NCBI RefSeq assembly: GCF_002240415.1
Contig: NZ_CP020028.1
Location: 2,195,501-2,259,500 of the forward strand
From: Paenibacillus kribbensis
Lineage (GTDB): Bacteria; Bacillota; Bacilli; Paenibacillales; Paenibacillaceae
Direction of reading: 5' to 3'
Length of the DNA: 64,000 nucleotides
The position numbers were made by a program, and so were the translations under genes. The stretch's first letter is position 1. Each line of letters starts with the position of its first letter. Under the pieces are notes generated by a model. That model ran no database searches. It saw nothing but the letters and a program-made list of their open reading frames with translations, and was not told where the DNA came from. This document shows positions 1-7,176 of the stretch, in pieces.

Positions 1-354
1 GAGCTGCCGCGTATCGAAATTTACGGAACAAAAGGGACTTTGAATCTACCGGACCCTAACTTTTTTAACGGCGATGTTAAGCTTCGTCGACCTGGAGAGG
101 AAAACGTGGAGGTGTTGAAGCCTCTTTTTGAATGTGAAAAAAACGAGCGTGGAATAGGTGCAGGCGAGATGGTGAGAGCCATTCGCAGTGAAAAGAACCA
201 TCATGCCAATGCGGAGCTAGCCTATCATGTGTTGGAAGCCATGCATGCTTTTCAACGTTCCTCATTGGAAGGAAAGCATATTATGCTGGAGAGCACGTTT
301 GAGCCGGACGAGGATTTGTATGAAGGAACAGATATAACGGTACATCCATCCTAA
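1..354 (+). CDS. Gfo/Idh/MocA-family oxidoreductase, C-terminal part (cut by window start)
   Basis: The reading frame is open from base 1 to the TAA at 352-354, so this is the last ~117 residues of a gene that begins upstream. The visible part reads ELPRIEIYGTKGTL near its start, the typical beta-sheet region of the C-terminal domain of NAD(P)-dependent Gfo/Idh/MocA sugar oxidoreductases, and ends with the usual helix containing a HANAELAYHVLEAMHAF segment. The Rossmann domain is outside the window. It lies 18 bp before an IolE-like isomerase, in one apparent operon with a second oxidoreductase of the same family, so a shared sugar substrate is inferred. The exact substrate cannot be read from the sequence. 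Confidence 0.82.
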   Translation, partial: ELPRIEIYGTKGTLNLPDPNFFNGDVKLRRPGEENVEVLKPLFECEKNERGIGAGEMVRAIRSEKNHHANAELAYHVLEAMHAFQRSSLEGKHIMLESTFEPDEDLYEGTDITVHPS

Positions 355-372
355 TAGAAGAGGTGAAGGGCA

Positions 373-1140
373 ATGGCAAAAGTAGGATTGCAATTGTACA
401 CAGTAAGGGAAGAGCTTGAACAGGATTTTGAAGGTACGTTGCGCAAGGTCGTTGAGCTTGGCTATAAAGGGGTAGAATTTCATACCTTTTTCGGGCGCAG
501 CGCCAAGGATGTCAAAGCACTTTTGGATGAACTGAAACTGGAAGTTGTCGGAACTCACGTGCCATATACTCGCTTGCTGGATCATTTGGATGAAGAGATT
601 GCATACCACAAGGAATTGGGCAATAAGTACCTGATCGTTCCTTATTTAACCGACGAACAGCGCCAGTGGGATGAACTTTTTTCCAATCTGAATCGTATTG
701 GTGAAAAGGTGAAGGAACAGGGCCTGATTTTGGCTTATCATAATCATGATTTTGAAATGACGGAGAAAATTAATGATCGTCCGGTATTTGATGCTATATA
801 TGATGAAGTTCCCGCTGATTTGTTACAGGTCGAAATGGATACTTGTTGGGTATACTATGGAGGCTATGATCCTGTGGAATACATCGGACGTTATCGGGGT
901 CGCCTGCCTATCATTCACTTAAAGGATATGGCACGTGACGAACAGCAAAAAGCAGTTACCGTAGAGCTTGGCCAAGGAGAAGTACAGCTTCAGGCTATTA
1001 CGGACGCCGCTATTCAGGCAGGCGTGGATTGGATTGTGGTGGAACAGGATTTCAGCTCAAATCCTCCAATCGAAAGCATTGAAACTAGCTTTAAGTGGCT
1101 CCAACACTACGCAGCTGAGGGAGGAAATATTCATGTCTAA
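373..1140 (+). CDS. Sugar phosphate isomerase/epimerase (IolE/xylose-isomerase-like TIM barrel)
   Basis: A 255-residue protein of the AP-endonuclease-2/xylose isomerase-like TIM-barrel superfamily. It has the expected metal-ligand pattern: Glu in VEFHTF, His/Asp in AYHNHDFE (about residues 120-128), Glu in VEMDTCW, His in HLKD and a C-terminal Glu in VVEQD. Relatives isomerise, epimerise or dehydrate sugars and inositols, and some cleave 3-keto-glycosides. The ATG at 373 follows an AGAGGTGAAGGGC ribosome-binding site. Its stop overlaps the start of the next gene by 8 bp, which indicates translational coupling with the Gfo/Idh/MocA oxidoreductase. The exact reaction is unknown. Confidence 0.85.
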   Translation: MAKVGLQLYTVREELEQDFEGTLRKVVELGYKGVEFHTFFGRSAKDVKALLDELKLEVVGTHVPYTRLLDHLDEEIAYHKELGNKYLIVPYLTDEQRQWDELFSNLNRIGEKVKEQGLILAYHNHDFEMTEKINDRPVFDAIYDEVPADLLQVEMDTCWVYYGGYDPVEYIGRYRGRLPIIHLKDMARDEQQKAVTVELGQGEVQLQAITDAAIQAGVDWIVVEQDFSSNPPIESIETSFKWLQHYAAEGGNIHV

Positions 1141-2215
1141 AACACTCAAAGTCGGGATTATTGGTTGTGGGGGGATTGCGAGCGGCAAGCATTTGCCGAG
1201 TCTTGCCAAGCAAAAGCGTGCAGAGATCATTGCTTTTTGTGACATCATTCCGGGACGCGCTGAGGAGGCCGCAGCAAAGTTTGGTGCTGAAGGCTCCCAA
1301 GTCTACAGTGATTACCGTAAGCTGCTTGAAAATAAAGACATTGAAGTTGTACATGTATGTACGCCCAACGACTCACACTCCGAAATTACGGTCGCCGCAC
1401 TTGAGGCAGGCAAGCATGTGCTATGTGAAAAGCCAATGGCCAAAACGGCCGAGCAGGCACGGGAAATGCTTGCTGCGGCCAACCGTACAGGTAAAAAGCT
1501 GTCCATTGCGTATCAGAACCGTTATCGTGATGATAGTTTGTATCTGAAGCAATTGGTCGAGCAGGGAGAGCTTGGTGAAATTTATCTGGGCAAAGCAATC
1601 GCTCTGCGTCGACGCGCGGTTCCGACATGGGGAGTATTCTTGGATGAAGAGAAGCAGGGCGGTGGCCCGCTGATTGATATTGGTACACATGCACTCGATT
1701 TGACACTCTGGCTGATGGATAATTACAAGCCTAAAAGCGTAATGGGATCAACCTTCCATAAGCTGGGGGATCGTAAAAATGCGGCGAATGCTTTTGGACC
1801 TTGGAATCCTGAGGAATTTAAGGTGGAGGATTCTGCTTTTGGTTTTATTACAATGCAAAATGGAGCTACGATCGTACTGGAATCCAGCTGGGCATTAAAC
1901 GTTGTAGAATTTGGCGAAGCCAAGACACTGCTATGCGGAACGGAAGGCGGAGCCGATATGCAGGATGGATTGCGCATTAACGGAGAAAAGAATAGCCGCT
2001 TGTTTGATACGAAAATAGATCTGGATGCGGGCGGTGTGGCCTTTTACTCAGGAGAAACGGAAAATGAGGCAGACCGGGAAGCCCGTCTGTGGATCGAATC
2101 CATTCTGGACGACAAAGAGCCGCTTGTGAAGCCCGAACAGGCACTGGTTGTCACTGAAATTCTGGAAGCCATTTATGAATCGGCACGTACGGGGAAGGCG
2201 GTTTATTTTGATTAA
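1133..2215 (+). CDS. Gfo/Idh/MocA-family NAD(P)-dependent oxidoreductase
   Basis: A 360-residue oxidoreductase. The N-terminal Rossmann motif GIIGCGGIASGKHLPSL is at residues 7-23, followed by the CEKPMAKT signature (about residue 100) with the conserved Lys, and a C-terminal domain with GGGPLIDIGTHALDL carrying the probable catalytic His. The ATG at 1133 was chosen because GAGGGAGG lies just upstream and the Rossmann fold begins immediately. The same frame opens at 968, but that stretch is inside the previous gene. It is probably co-translated with the upstream isomerase. Paired dehydrogenases and TIM-barrel isomerases of this type occur in inositol, 3-keto-glycoside and uncommon-sugar pathways; which applies here is not known. 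Confidence 0.9.
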   Translation: MSKTLKVGIIGCGGIASGKHLPSLAKQKRAEIIAFCDIIPGRAEEAAAKFGAEGSQVYSDYRKLLENKDIEVVHVCTPNDSHSEITVAALEAGKHVLCEKPMAKTAEQAREMLAAANRTGKKLSIAYQNRYRDDSLYLKQLVEQGELGEIYLGKAIALRRRAVPTWGVFLDEEKQGGGPLIDIGTHALDLTLWLMDNYKPKSVMGSTFHKLGDRKNAANAFGPWNPEEFKVEDSAFGFITMQNGATIVLESSWALNVVEFGEAKTLLCGTEGGADMQDGLRINGEKNSRLFDTKIDLDAGGVAFYSGETENEADREARLWIESILDDKEPLVKPEQALVVTEILEAIYESARTGKAVYFD

Positions 2216-2254
2216 AGTCGCTTTTTTCACATATGATACAGGGAGGGATTTCTT

Positions 2255-3223
2255 TTGAAACTTGGAGTATTCATGGTGTTGTTCGGCGGACGCTCACTGG
2301 AGGAAGCGCTGGATTATGTAGCTTCCCAAGGACTGGATGCTGTAGAAATCGGTACAGGCGGCAATCCGGGAGATAAACACTGCAAGCCAGATGAACTGCT
2401 GGCCAATGAAACGGCGCTCAAAAACTTCAAAAAAGCAGTAGAGTCCCGGGGACTCACGATTAGTGCGCTTAGCTGCCATGGCAACCCTCTTCACCCGCAA
2501 AAACACTTGGCTCAGGCAGACCATGAAACGTTTCATAAAACCGTTCAATTGGCTGAAAAGCTGGAAGTTCCCGTTGTCAACACTTTTTCTGGCTGTCCAG
2601 GTGATCATGAGGATGCGAAGTATCCGAACTGGCCGGTAGCTCCGTGGCCTAATGATTTTCAGGAAGTGCTAAAGTGGCAATGGGAGAACAAAATTATTCC
2701 TTATTGGAGTGAGGCGGGGAAATTTGCAGCAGATCACCATGTAAAAATTGGACTGGAGCTACACGGGGGCTTTTCGGTTCATACGCCCGCAACCTTGCTT
2801 CGTCTGCGTGAAGCGGTCGGGGAGGTCATTGGTGCCAATCTGGACCCGAGTCATATGTGGTGGCAGGGCATTGATCCGGTGCAGGCAGTTCAAATTTTAG
2901 GCCGGGCAGGAGCCATTCATCATTTTCATGCCAAGGATACGACGATTGATCCGATCAATGTGAATAAATACGGACTTACCGATATGCAGGAATATACCAA
3001 TATGCTGGATCGCGCATGGCAGTTCCGTACCGTCGGCTATGGACATGATGTTAAAACCTGGGCGGATATCATCAGTGCTCTCCGTCTGGTAGGTTACGAT
3101 TATGTGGTAAGCATTGAGCATGAAGATGGTCTGATGTCTGTAGAGGAAGGCTTTACTAAGGCCGTTCACAATCTTCGTCAGGTTCTAATTGAAGAGCCGC
3201 TGAGCGAGATGTGGTGGGTCTAA
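2255..3223 (+). CDS. Sugar phosphate isomerase/epimerase, second TIM-barrel paralogue
   Basis: A 322-residue xylose-isomerase-like TIM barrel. It starts with TTG at 2255 behind GGGAGGG (2241-2247). Metal-binding signatures include GLELHGG (about residues 168-174, Glu), NLDPSHMWW (Asp/His), HFHAKD (His) and VVSIEHED near the C-terminus (Glu). It is longer than the first isomerase of the cluster and not obviously a recent duplicate. The gene sits between the oxidoreductase and the ThuA gene in the same orientation with short gaps, so it probably acts in the same catabolic route. Related enzymes include hydroxypyruvate isomerase-like and 3-keto-sugar-acting proteins. Specific function unassigned. 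Confidence 0.86.
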   Translation: MKLGVFMVLFGGRSLEEALDYVASQGLDAVEIGTGGNPGDKHCKPDELLANETALKNFKKAVESRGLTISALSCHGNPLHPQKHLAQADHETFHKTVQLAEKLEVPVVNTFSGCPGDHEDAKYPNWPVAPWPNDFQEVLKWQWENKIIPYWSEAGKFAADHHVKIGLELHGGFSVHTPATLLRLREAVGEVIGANLDPSHMWWQGIDPVQAVQILGRAGAIHHFHAKDTTIDPINVNKYGLTDMQEYTNMLDRAWQFRTVGYGHDVKTWADIISALRLVGYDYVVSIEHEDGLMSVEEGFTKAVHNLRQVLIEEPLSEMWWV

Positions 3224-3243
3224 CCTAATAGGGGGAAATGTGG

Positions 3244-3975
3244 ATGATTAACGTCACCATTTGGAATGAATTTCTGAATGAGAAGCTGAATGATGAGGCA
3301 AAACAGGTGTATCCTGACGGGATACACAAGGCATTGGCAGCCGGCCTGGCCGGTGAGGAATTTGTTATTCGAACGGCTACTCTGCATGATGATGCTGAGC
3401 ATGGTTTGGGAGAGGAAGTCCTGAATTCCACAGATGTGCTGCTGTGGTGGGGGCATAAAGCCCACGATCAGGTAAGTGATGAGGTTACAGCTCGTGTTGT
3501 AAAACGAGTACAGGATGGCATGGGCTTGATCGTTCTGCACTCGGGTCACTTTTCCAAGCCATTCAAAGCTCTGATGGGAACCAGTTGTGATCTGAAATGG
3601 AGAGTTGCAGGCGAACAGGAGATTATCTGGTCCGTAAATCCGTCACACCCCATTACAGAAGGAGTAAATTCCAAAATTTTGTTGGAGCATGAAGAGATGT
3701 ATGGGGAGTTCTTTGATATTCCTACGCCGGATGAACTGATATTTGTTAGTAACTTTGAAGGCGGCGAGGTATTCAGAACCGGATGTACTTTCCGTCGAGG
3801 CAGCGGCAAAATATTTTATTTCCGTCCCGGACATGAAACATATCCGACCTATTACCAGCCTGATATATTGAAGGTCATTGCCAATAGCATACGTTGGGCC
3901 TGCTCGACAGGTATAATCAACCCAATATATGGTAAAAGCGAGGCGATAAGACCTCTCGGTGGAGTGCTGGTATAA
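3244..3975 (+). CDS. ThuA domain-containing protein (trehalose-utilisation-like)
   Basis: A ~243-residue protein of the ThuA family, a class-I glutamine-amidotransferase-like alpha/beta fold without an obvious catalytic triad. Characteristic segments are VTIWNE at the start, DVLLWWGHKAHDQV (about 63-76), GLIVLHSGHFSKPF and the C-terminal RPGHETYPTYYQPDILKVI. Start choice: ATG at 3244 has an 8-base spacing from AGGGGG (3230-3235), while the in-frame ATG at 3238 is only 2 bases from it. ThuA with ThuB (a Gfo/Idh/MocA dehydrogenase) is known from trehalose and sucrose use through 3-keto derivatives in rhizobia. Here ThuA closes an operon with two dehydrogenases and two isomerases. The natural substrate is unknown. 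Confidence 0.85.
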   Translation: MINVTIWNEFLNEKLNDEAKQVYPDGIHKALAAGLAGEEFVIRTATLHDDAEHGLGEEVLNSTDVLLWWGHKAHDQVSDEVTARVVKRVQDGMGLIVLHSGHFSKPFKALMGTSCDLKWRVAGEQEIIWSVNPSHPITEGVNSKILLEHEEMYGEFFDIPTPDELIFVSNFEGGEVFRTGCTFRRGSGKIFYFRPGHETYPTYYQPDILKVIANSIRWACSTGIINPIYGKSEAIRPLGGVLV

Positions 3976-4017
3976 AGACATTCATCATGTCTCAATAAGT
4001 TTAATAATGAAAAGATC

Positions 4018-4053
4018 GACAGGCAGAATCCCAAGAGATTCCGCCTGTCTTTT
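4018..4053 (+). terminator. Rho-independent terminator of the sugar cluster
   Basis: GACAGGC (4018-4024) pairs with GCCTGTC (4043-4049); an inner AATC/GATT pairing extends the stem, and a T-rich tail follows. It lies 42 bp after the ThuA stop. Confidence 0.8.
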
Positions 4054-4242
4054 CATTTAACGATTTAGACATATACCAGTTGCTGTTGTTGTTGTATAAT
4101 CAGCTTTGGTCATGGCAACTTTATCGGAGCAAGTATTAATTTAAGAAGAAAGTGTTTTCTTTCGGGATAAAGTATGCTAAAATGATATATACTAACAAAA
4201 GGAAAGCCTTATCAAACCGAAATGCAAAAGAAGGTGAAAAAT

Positions 4243-4566
4243 TTGGAGGGTCAACCGCAATTTACAAAAATGTGTCCGCGTTTTGAAACCGCCTTTTCAT
4301 GTCTGGGAAAGCGCTGGAACGGATTGATTATTCAATCTATGATGAGCGGTCCCAAGCGGTTTAAGGATATTTCCAATCTGATTCCCACAATGAGTGACAA
4401 AATGTTATCAGAGCGGATGAAAGACTTGGAAAATGAAGGAATTCTTACGCGTCATGTATACCCGGAAACTCCTGTCCGCATTGAATACGAGCTTACAACC
4501 AAAGGCCGTGCACTTCAGCCAGTAATGGAGCAGATTCAATTTTGGGCTGAAGAATGGATTAGATGA
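4243..4566 (+). CDS. HxlR-family (DUF24) winged-helix transcriptional regulator
   Basis: A ~107-residue MarR/HxlR-type regulator. It has the N-terminal CPRFETAFSCLGKRW segment with the Cys typical of redox- or quinone-sensing members (YodB/HypR type), then the winged helix GPKRFKDISNLIPTMSDKMLSERMKDLENEGIL and an RIEYELTTKGRAL wing. The start is uncertain: TTG at 4243 is 6 bases from AAGGTG, while ATG at 4222 lacks a well-spaced ribosome-binding site and would add seven residues. The nearest catabolic gene is the DODA-type dioxygenase 750 bp downstream, whose promoter carries repeats of the kind such regulators bind. That link is an inference. Confidence 0.85.
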   Translation: MEGQPQFTKMCPRFETAFSCLGKRWNGLIIQSMMSGPKRFKDISNLIPTMSDKMLSERMKDLENEGILTRHVYPETPVRIEYELTTKGRALQPVMEQIQFWAEEWIR

Positions 4567-4596
4567 GCACCAAACTAAATAAGCGTTTTTCATAGC

Positions 4597-4629
4597 AAAA
4601 CAGCCTTTTCCTAGAAAAAGGCTGTTTTT
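4597..4629 (+). terminator. Rho-independent terminator after the HxlR gene
   Basis: AAAACAGCCTTTTC (4597-4610) and GAAAAAGGCTGTTTTT form a near-perfect stem with a CTA loop and a T-run. A-runs on the 5' side make it potentially bidirectional, so it may also serve the convergent minus-strand gene. Confidence 0.85.
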
Positions 4630-4692
4630 ATTTTGTATGTAAGGGCTATTTTCCGCTATACCGCAATGATCAATATAGATGAGTTAGTACGC

Positions 4693-5091
4693 TTAAAAAC
4701 TTCTGACGCGTTCGGCAATTGAAAATAATCCGGTTGCCGTACGGCGTGGGATACGAGTTTGAATGTCCAGTGCGGCTGTACGAAATGTACCTAGACATGA
4801 ATGGCACAGTCTTCCTGCATAAATGGGGGATTGGCAGGACTCGCAAGGATAATCAAGCTGGCTGTATGTAGAGGGAAACTTGCCTGCTCTTACCCAATCT
4901 GTGAGCAAATTCATGGGTGTTCCGGTTGCAGCACTGAGCTGGCGGGTGTGCGTAGCTGGGTGCTTCCATAAATAATTGGAGCAGCGGTCGAAGAATACAT
5001 TTTCCTCCTGAATACAGGTGTTGCACAGGTTTCTAAGATTTCGACGGAAAACAGAACCACATTTTGGGCAATTAGCAGTATGTATCTCCAT
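4693..5091 (-). CDS. YvyF-like (TIGR03826-type) zinc-binding protein
   Basis: A 132-residue protein with four Cys pairs: CPKC (residues 9-12), CNTC (23-26), CESC (83-86) and CHSC (94-97). The N-terminal zinc-ribbon pattern, the helical middle (LSAATGTPMNLLTDWVRAGKF, an HTH-like segment) and the YPCESC...LCHSC second ribbon resemble the YvyF family, which in Bacillus lies in the flgM/flagellar operon. Here it stands alone between an HxlR regulator and a dioxygenase, with no flagellar gene nearby. Upstream on the minus strand a TTCGATAT (5107-5114) resembles a sigma-D -10, but the TAAA element is only 13 bases away. Family assignment is moderate; role unknown. Confidence 0.65.
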   Translation of the reverse strand: MEIHTANCPKCGSVFRRNLRNLCNTCIQEENVFFDRCSNYLWKHPATHTRQLSAATGTPMNLLTDWVRAGKFPSTYSQLDYPCESCQSPIYAGRLCHSCLGTFRTAALDIQTRIPRRTATGLFSIAERVRSF

Positions 5092-5223
5092 AGAAACCAG
5101 TCCTTTATATCGAAGTGTGGTGAAATTTTTAAAAATTTATTAGTTATATATTACTATGACTTTATACCTATATCAATCTTTATTTAACAATTGTTGATCT
5201 TTAAGTATATGCAAAACTCTTGA

Positions 5224-5273
5224 TTGACATAACCTTGTTACTTATGTATTATGACTTACATAAAGTTACTTAT
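5224..5273 (+). promoter_or_regulatory. Sigma-A promoter and probable operator of the dioxygenase gene
   Basis: TTGACA (5224-5229) and TATTAT (5247-5252) are separated by exactly 17 bp. GTTACTTAT occurs twice (5237-5245 and 5265-5273), and CTTATGTA with TACATAAAG forms an imperfect inverted repeat around the -10 and start site. Repeats at this position would place a bound repressor over RNA polymerase. A DUF24/HxlR or MarR-type repressor is a reasonable guess. Confidence 0.7.
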
Positions 5274-5312
5274 TGAGAAAAATAAATCGATGAATGATAA
5301 GGAGATCTCCGT

Positions 5313-6080
5313 ATGACACCAGCTTTATTTTTGGCCCACGGGTCGCCGATGCTTGCTATTGAACAGACTGACTATACTGCTTTCTTGGAGCGATTAGGGA
5401 AGAGTATTCGTCCCAAGGCTATTGTTATTTTCACTGCCCATTGGGAGACGCAGGTATTGACAATCAGCTCGATGGATGACGTATATGAAACGATTTATGA
5501 TTTTGGCGGCTTCCCGCCGGAACTGTACGAGGTGAAATATCCTGCACATGGTTCGATAGAACTGGCAAATAAGCTGAAAGAATTATATGAGCAAAAGGGC
5601 ATTGACGTACAAACTGATCAGGTAAGAGGACTGGATCATGGGTCTTGGACACTATTGCACCGTATGTATCCTGAGGCAGACATCCCGGTCGTTCAGATTT
5701 CTGTAAATCCATATCTCTCGCCCAAAGCACAATATGCTATTGGTGAAGTGCTGCGCGGACTGGGGGAACAGGATATTCTGGTCATTGGCAGTGGTGTAAC
5801 CGTCCATAATCTGCGCATCGTCCAATGGGGAGCAACGACAACAGAGCCTTGGGCCATTGATTTTGATGACTGGATTATAGACAAGGTGCAACTTGGGGAT
5901 ATAGAGGCTTTGGATCGCTACGAAAGTGAAGGGCCGTATGCCCGTCAGGCGGTACCAAGAGCAGAGCACTTTGTGCCTTTGTTTATTGCAATGGGGAGTG
6001 GTAATCCAGCGAACAAGGCCAGGGTCATTCATAGAAGCTATGAAATGGGGAATTTAAGTTACCTGTGCTTTCAGTTCTAA
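5313..6080 (+). CDS. DODA-type extradiol aromatic ring-opening dioxygenase (YgiD-like)
   Basis: A 255-residue member of the LigB/DODA family (4,5-DOPA extradiol dioxygenase and bacterial YgiD). The metal and catalytic histidines appear in LFLAHGSPML (His9), FTAHWE, KYPAHGS, RGLDHGSWTLLHRMYP and GSGVTVHNLR, all at the expected places. These enzymes use a divalent metal to open catechol rings in the cytoplasm. The ATG at 5313 follows AAGGAGAT. The gene is monocistronic, between its own strong promoter and a terminator at 6145. The physiological substrate is unknown; quinone/catechol detoxification is possible given the HxlR gene nearby. Confidence 0.88.
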   Translation: MTPALFLAHGSPMLAIEQTDYTAFLERLGKSIRPKAIVIFTAHWETQVLTISSMDDVYETIYDFGGFPPELYEVKYPAHGSIELANKLKELYEQKGIDVQTDQVRGLDHGSWTLLHRMYPEADIPVVQISVNPYLSPKAQYAIGEVLRGLGEQDILVIGSGVTVHNLRIVQWGATTTEPWAIDFDDWIIDKVQLGDIEALDRYESEGPYARQAVPRAEHFVPLFIAMGSGNPANKARVIHRSYEMGNLSYLCFQF

Positions 6081-6144
6081 AGGTGGGATGGATCAAGAAG
6101 GCATATCGTTAGTTGCTTTTTGGTGAGAAGAGGAAATAAAATGA

Positions 6145-6189
6145 GGGAGTGTTCTATAGCCAGGATGGCATAAACACTCCCGTTTGTTT
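6145..6189 (+). terminator. Terminator between the dioxygenase gene and fnr (convergent)
   Basis: GGGAGTGTT (6145-6153) pairs perfectly with AACACTCCC (6173-6181), followed by GTTTGTTT. It sits between two convergent genes and probably serves both. Confidence 0.8.
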
Positions 6190-6201
6190 AGACAAGATTA
6201 A

Positions 6202-6918
6202 CTAAATTCGGCAAATCTCACGTGGGCACAATTCACAATGACATACGCTTTGCAGCATTTCCAAATCTTTGACAACAATCATGCCGTTATCATATTCAAC
6301 TGCATTTTTCTTACGCAGATCGCTTAGCATCCGGTTTACGCTTTCTCGGGTGGCACCGATCATATTGGAAAGGTCAGTATGCGTAATTTTTTTATGAATC
6401 AGGATATGATCACCGTGAGGCTCGCCATAGGTGTTGCATAACCGAATAAGTGTTGAGCAGAGAGCTCCGGGCTTACCGTACATCATCAGATCGCGGAACT
6501 TGGTCTGAGTAATTCGGTGATGCGACCCCATCCATTTCATAAAGTCAATGGCAAAATCGCAATGCTGGCAAATGAGCAGCTCCAGGTCTGTATGATCAAT
6601 TACACCAATATCGCTGTCTTCCAGAACCTCAGCAGAAAAGGAATGTTTAGTTCCGAAAAATGGATCAGCTTGACCCACAAGATCGCCGCTTTGATACATA
6701 TATAAAATAAGTTCCTTACCCTCATCCGTTGTTTTTGTCACTTTCACGCGTCCGCGTTTGATATAAAACAGCTTATCTGCTGTATCTCCTTCCCAAAACA
6801 AATGCGAGCTTTCTGGCATGACTCGATCTTTCATCATCACTTGCAGCCGGTTGAAGCTGGCCTCCGAGAAGCAACAGGTGTTACCGTGAGCTTCCATTAC
6901 GTTTGCAGGGTTTCTCAT
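6202..6918 (-). CDS. fnr: Fnr, Bacillus-type oxygen-responsive Crp/Fnr regulator
   Basis: A 238-residue Crp/Fnr protein: cyclic-nucleotide-like sensor domain (about 20-125), dimerisation helix, then a C-terminal HTH with TDLSNMIGATRESVNRMLSDLRK (about 181-203). The C-terminus has Cys226, 228, 231 and 236. The spacing 228-231-236 matches the three cluster cysteines of B. subtilis Fnr (227, 230, 235), and Asp143 in FRDLMMYGK matches its fourth ligand Asp141. It should therefore bind [4Fe-4S] and activate under anoxia. It is divergent from adhE, and FNR boxes lie in front of adhE and pflB, its likely targets. A minus-strand TATAAT (6978-6983) is a plausible -10 for fnr itself. Confidence 0.92.
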   Translation of the reverse strand: MRNPANVMEAHGNTCCFSEASFNRLQVMMKDRVMPESSHLFWEGDTADKLFYIKRGRVKVTKTTDEGKELILYMYQSGDLVGQADPFFGTKHSFSAEVLEDSDIGVIDHTDLELLICQHCDFAIDFMKWMGSHHRITQTKFRDLMMYGKPGALCSTLIRLCNTYGEPHGDHILIHKKITHTDLSNMIGATRESVNRMLSDLRKKNAVEYDNGMIVVKDLEMLQSVCHCELCPREICRI

Positions 6919-7044
6919 CGTCCATTTCCCCTTTGTTTCCTATGTTTTTTTATCTGCAACTTGATCAATTCAAATTTATTATATACCTGTGCAATGCGTT
7001 TTTGGGGCAAGAAGTGGGGGGAAAAGTGGCAGATTTGCAAACTT

Positions 7045-7060
7045 TGTGATTTAATTCACT
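7045..7060. promoter_or_regulatory. FNR-type box in the fnr-adhE intergenic region (distal)
   Basis: TGTGAtttaatTCACT matches the TGTGA-N6-TCACA consensus at 9 of 10 positions. Its centre is 40 bp upstream of the adhE-proximal box and about 81 bp upstream of the predicted fnr start site, so it could act on either gene. Confidence 0.65.
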
Positions 7061-7083
7061 ACAAAAATAAAATTTTAAATAGA

Positions 7084-7127
7084 TTGTGAAAAAAATCACA
7101 AAATATCTTGGAAAGCTGTGTTACGAT
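7084..7127 (+). promoter_or_regulatory. adhE promoter with FNR/Rex-like palindrome
   Basis: TTGTGAAAAAAATCACAA (7084-7101) is a perfect TGTGA-N6-TCACA FNR box and is one base off a Rex operator (TTGTGAA-N4-TTCACAA). A -10 like TACGAT lies at 7122-7127; with a start near 7134 the box is centred at about -41.5, the class II activation position. No -35 hexamer is evident, which fits activator dependence. Confidence 0.75.
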
Positions 7128-7176
7128 CAGTGCGTGAACAAGAGAAAGTACACGAGATAACAGGAGGATGAGGGAA

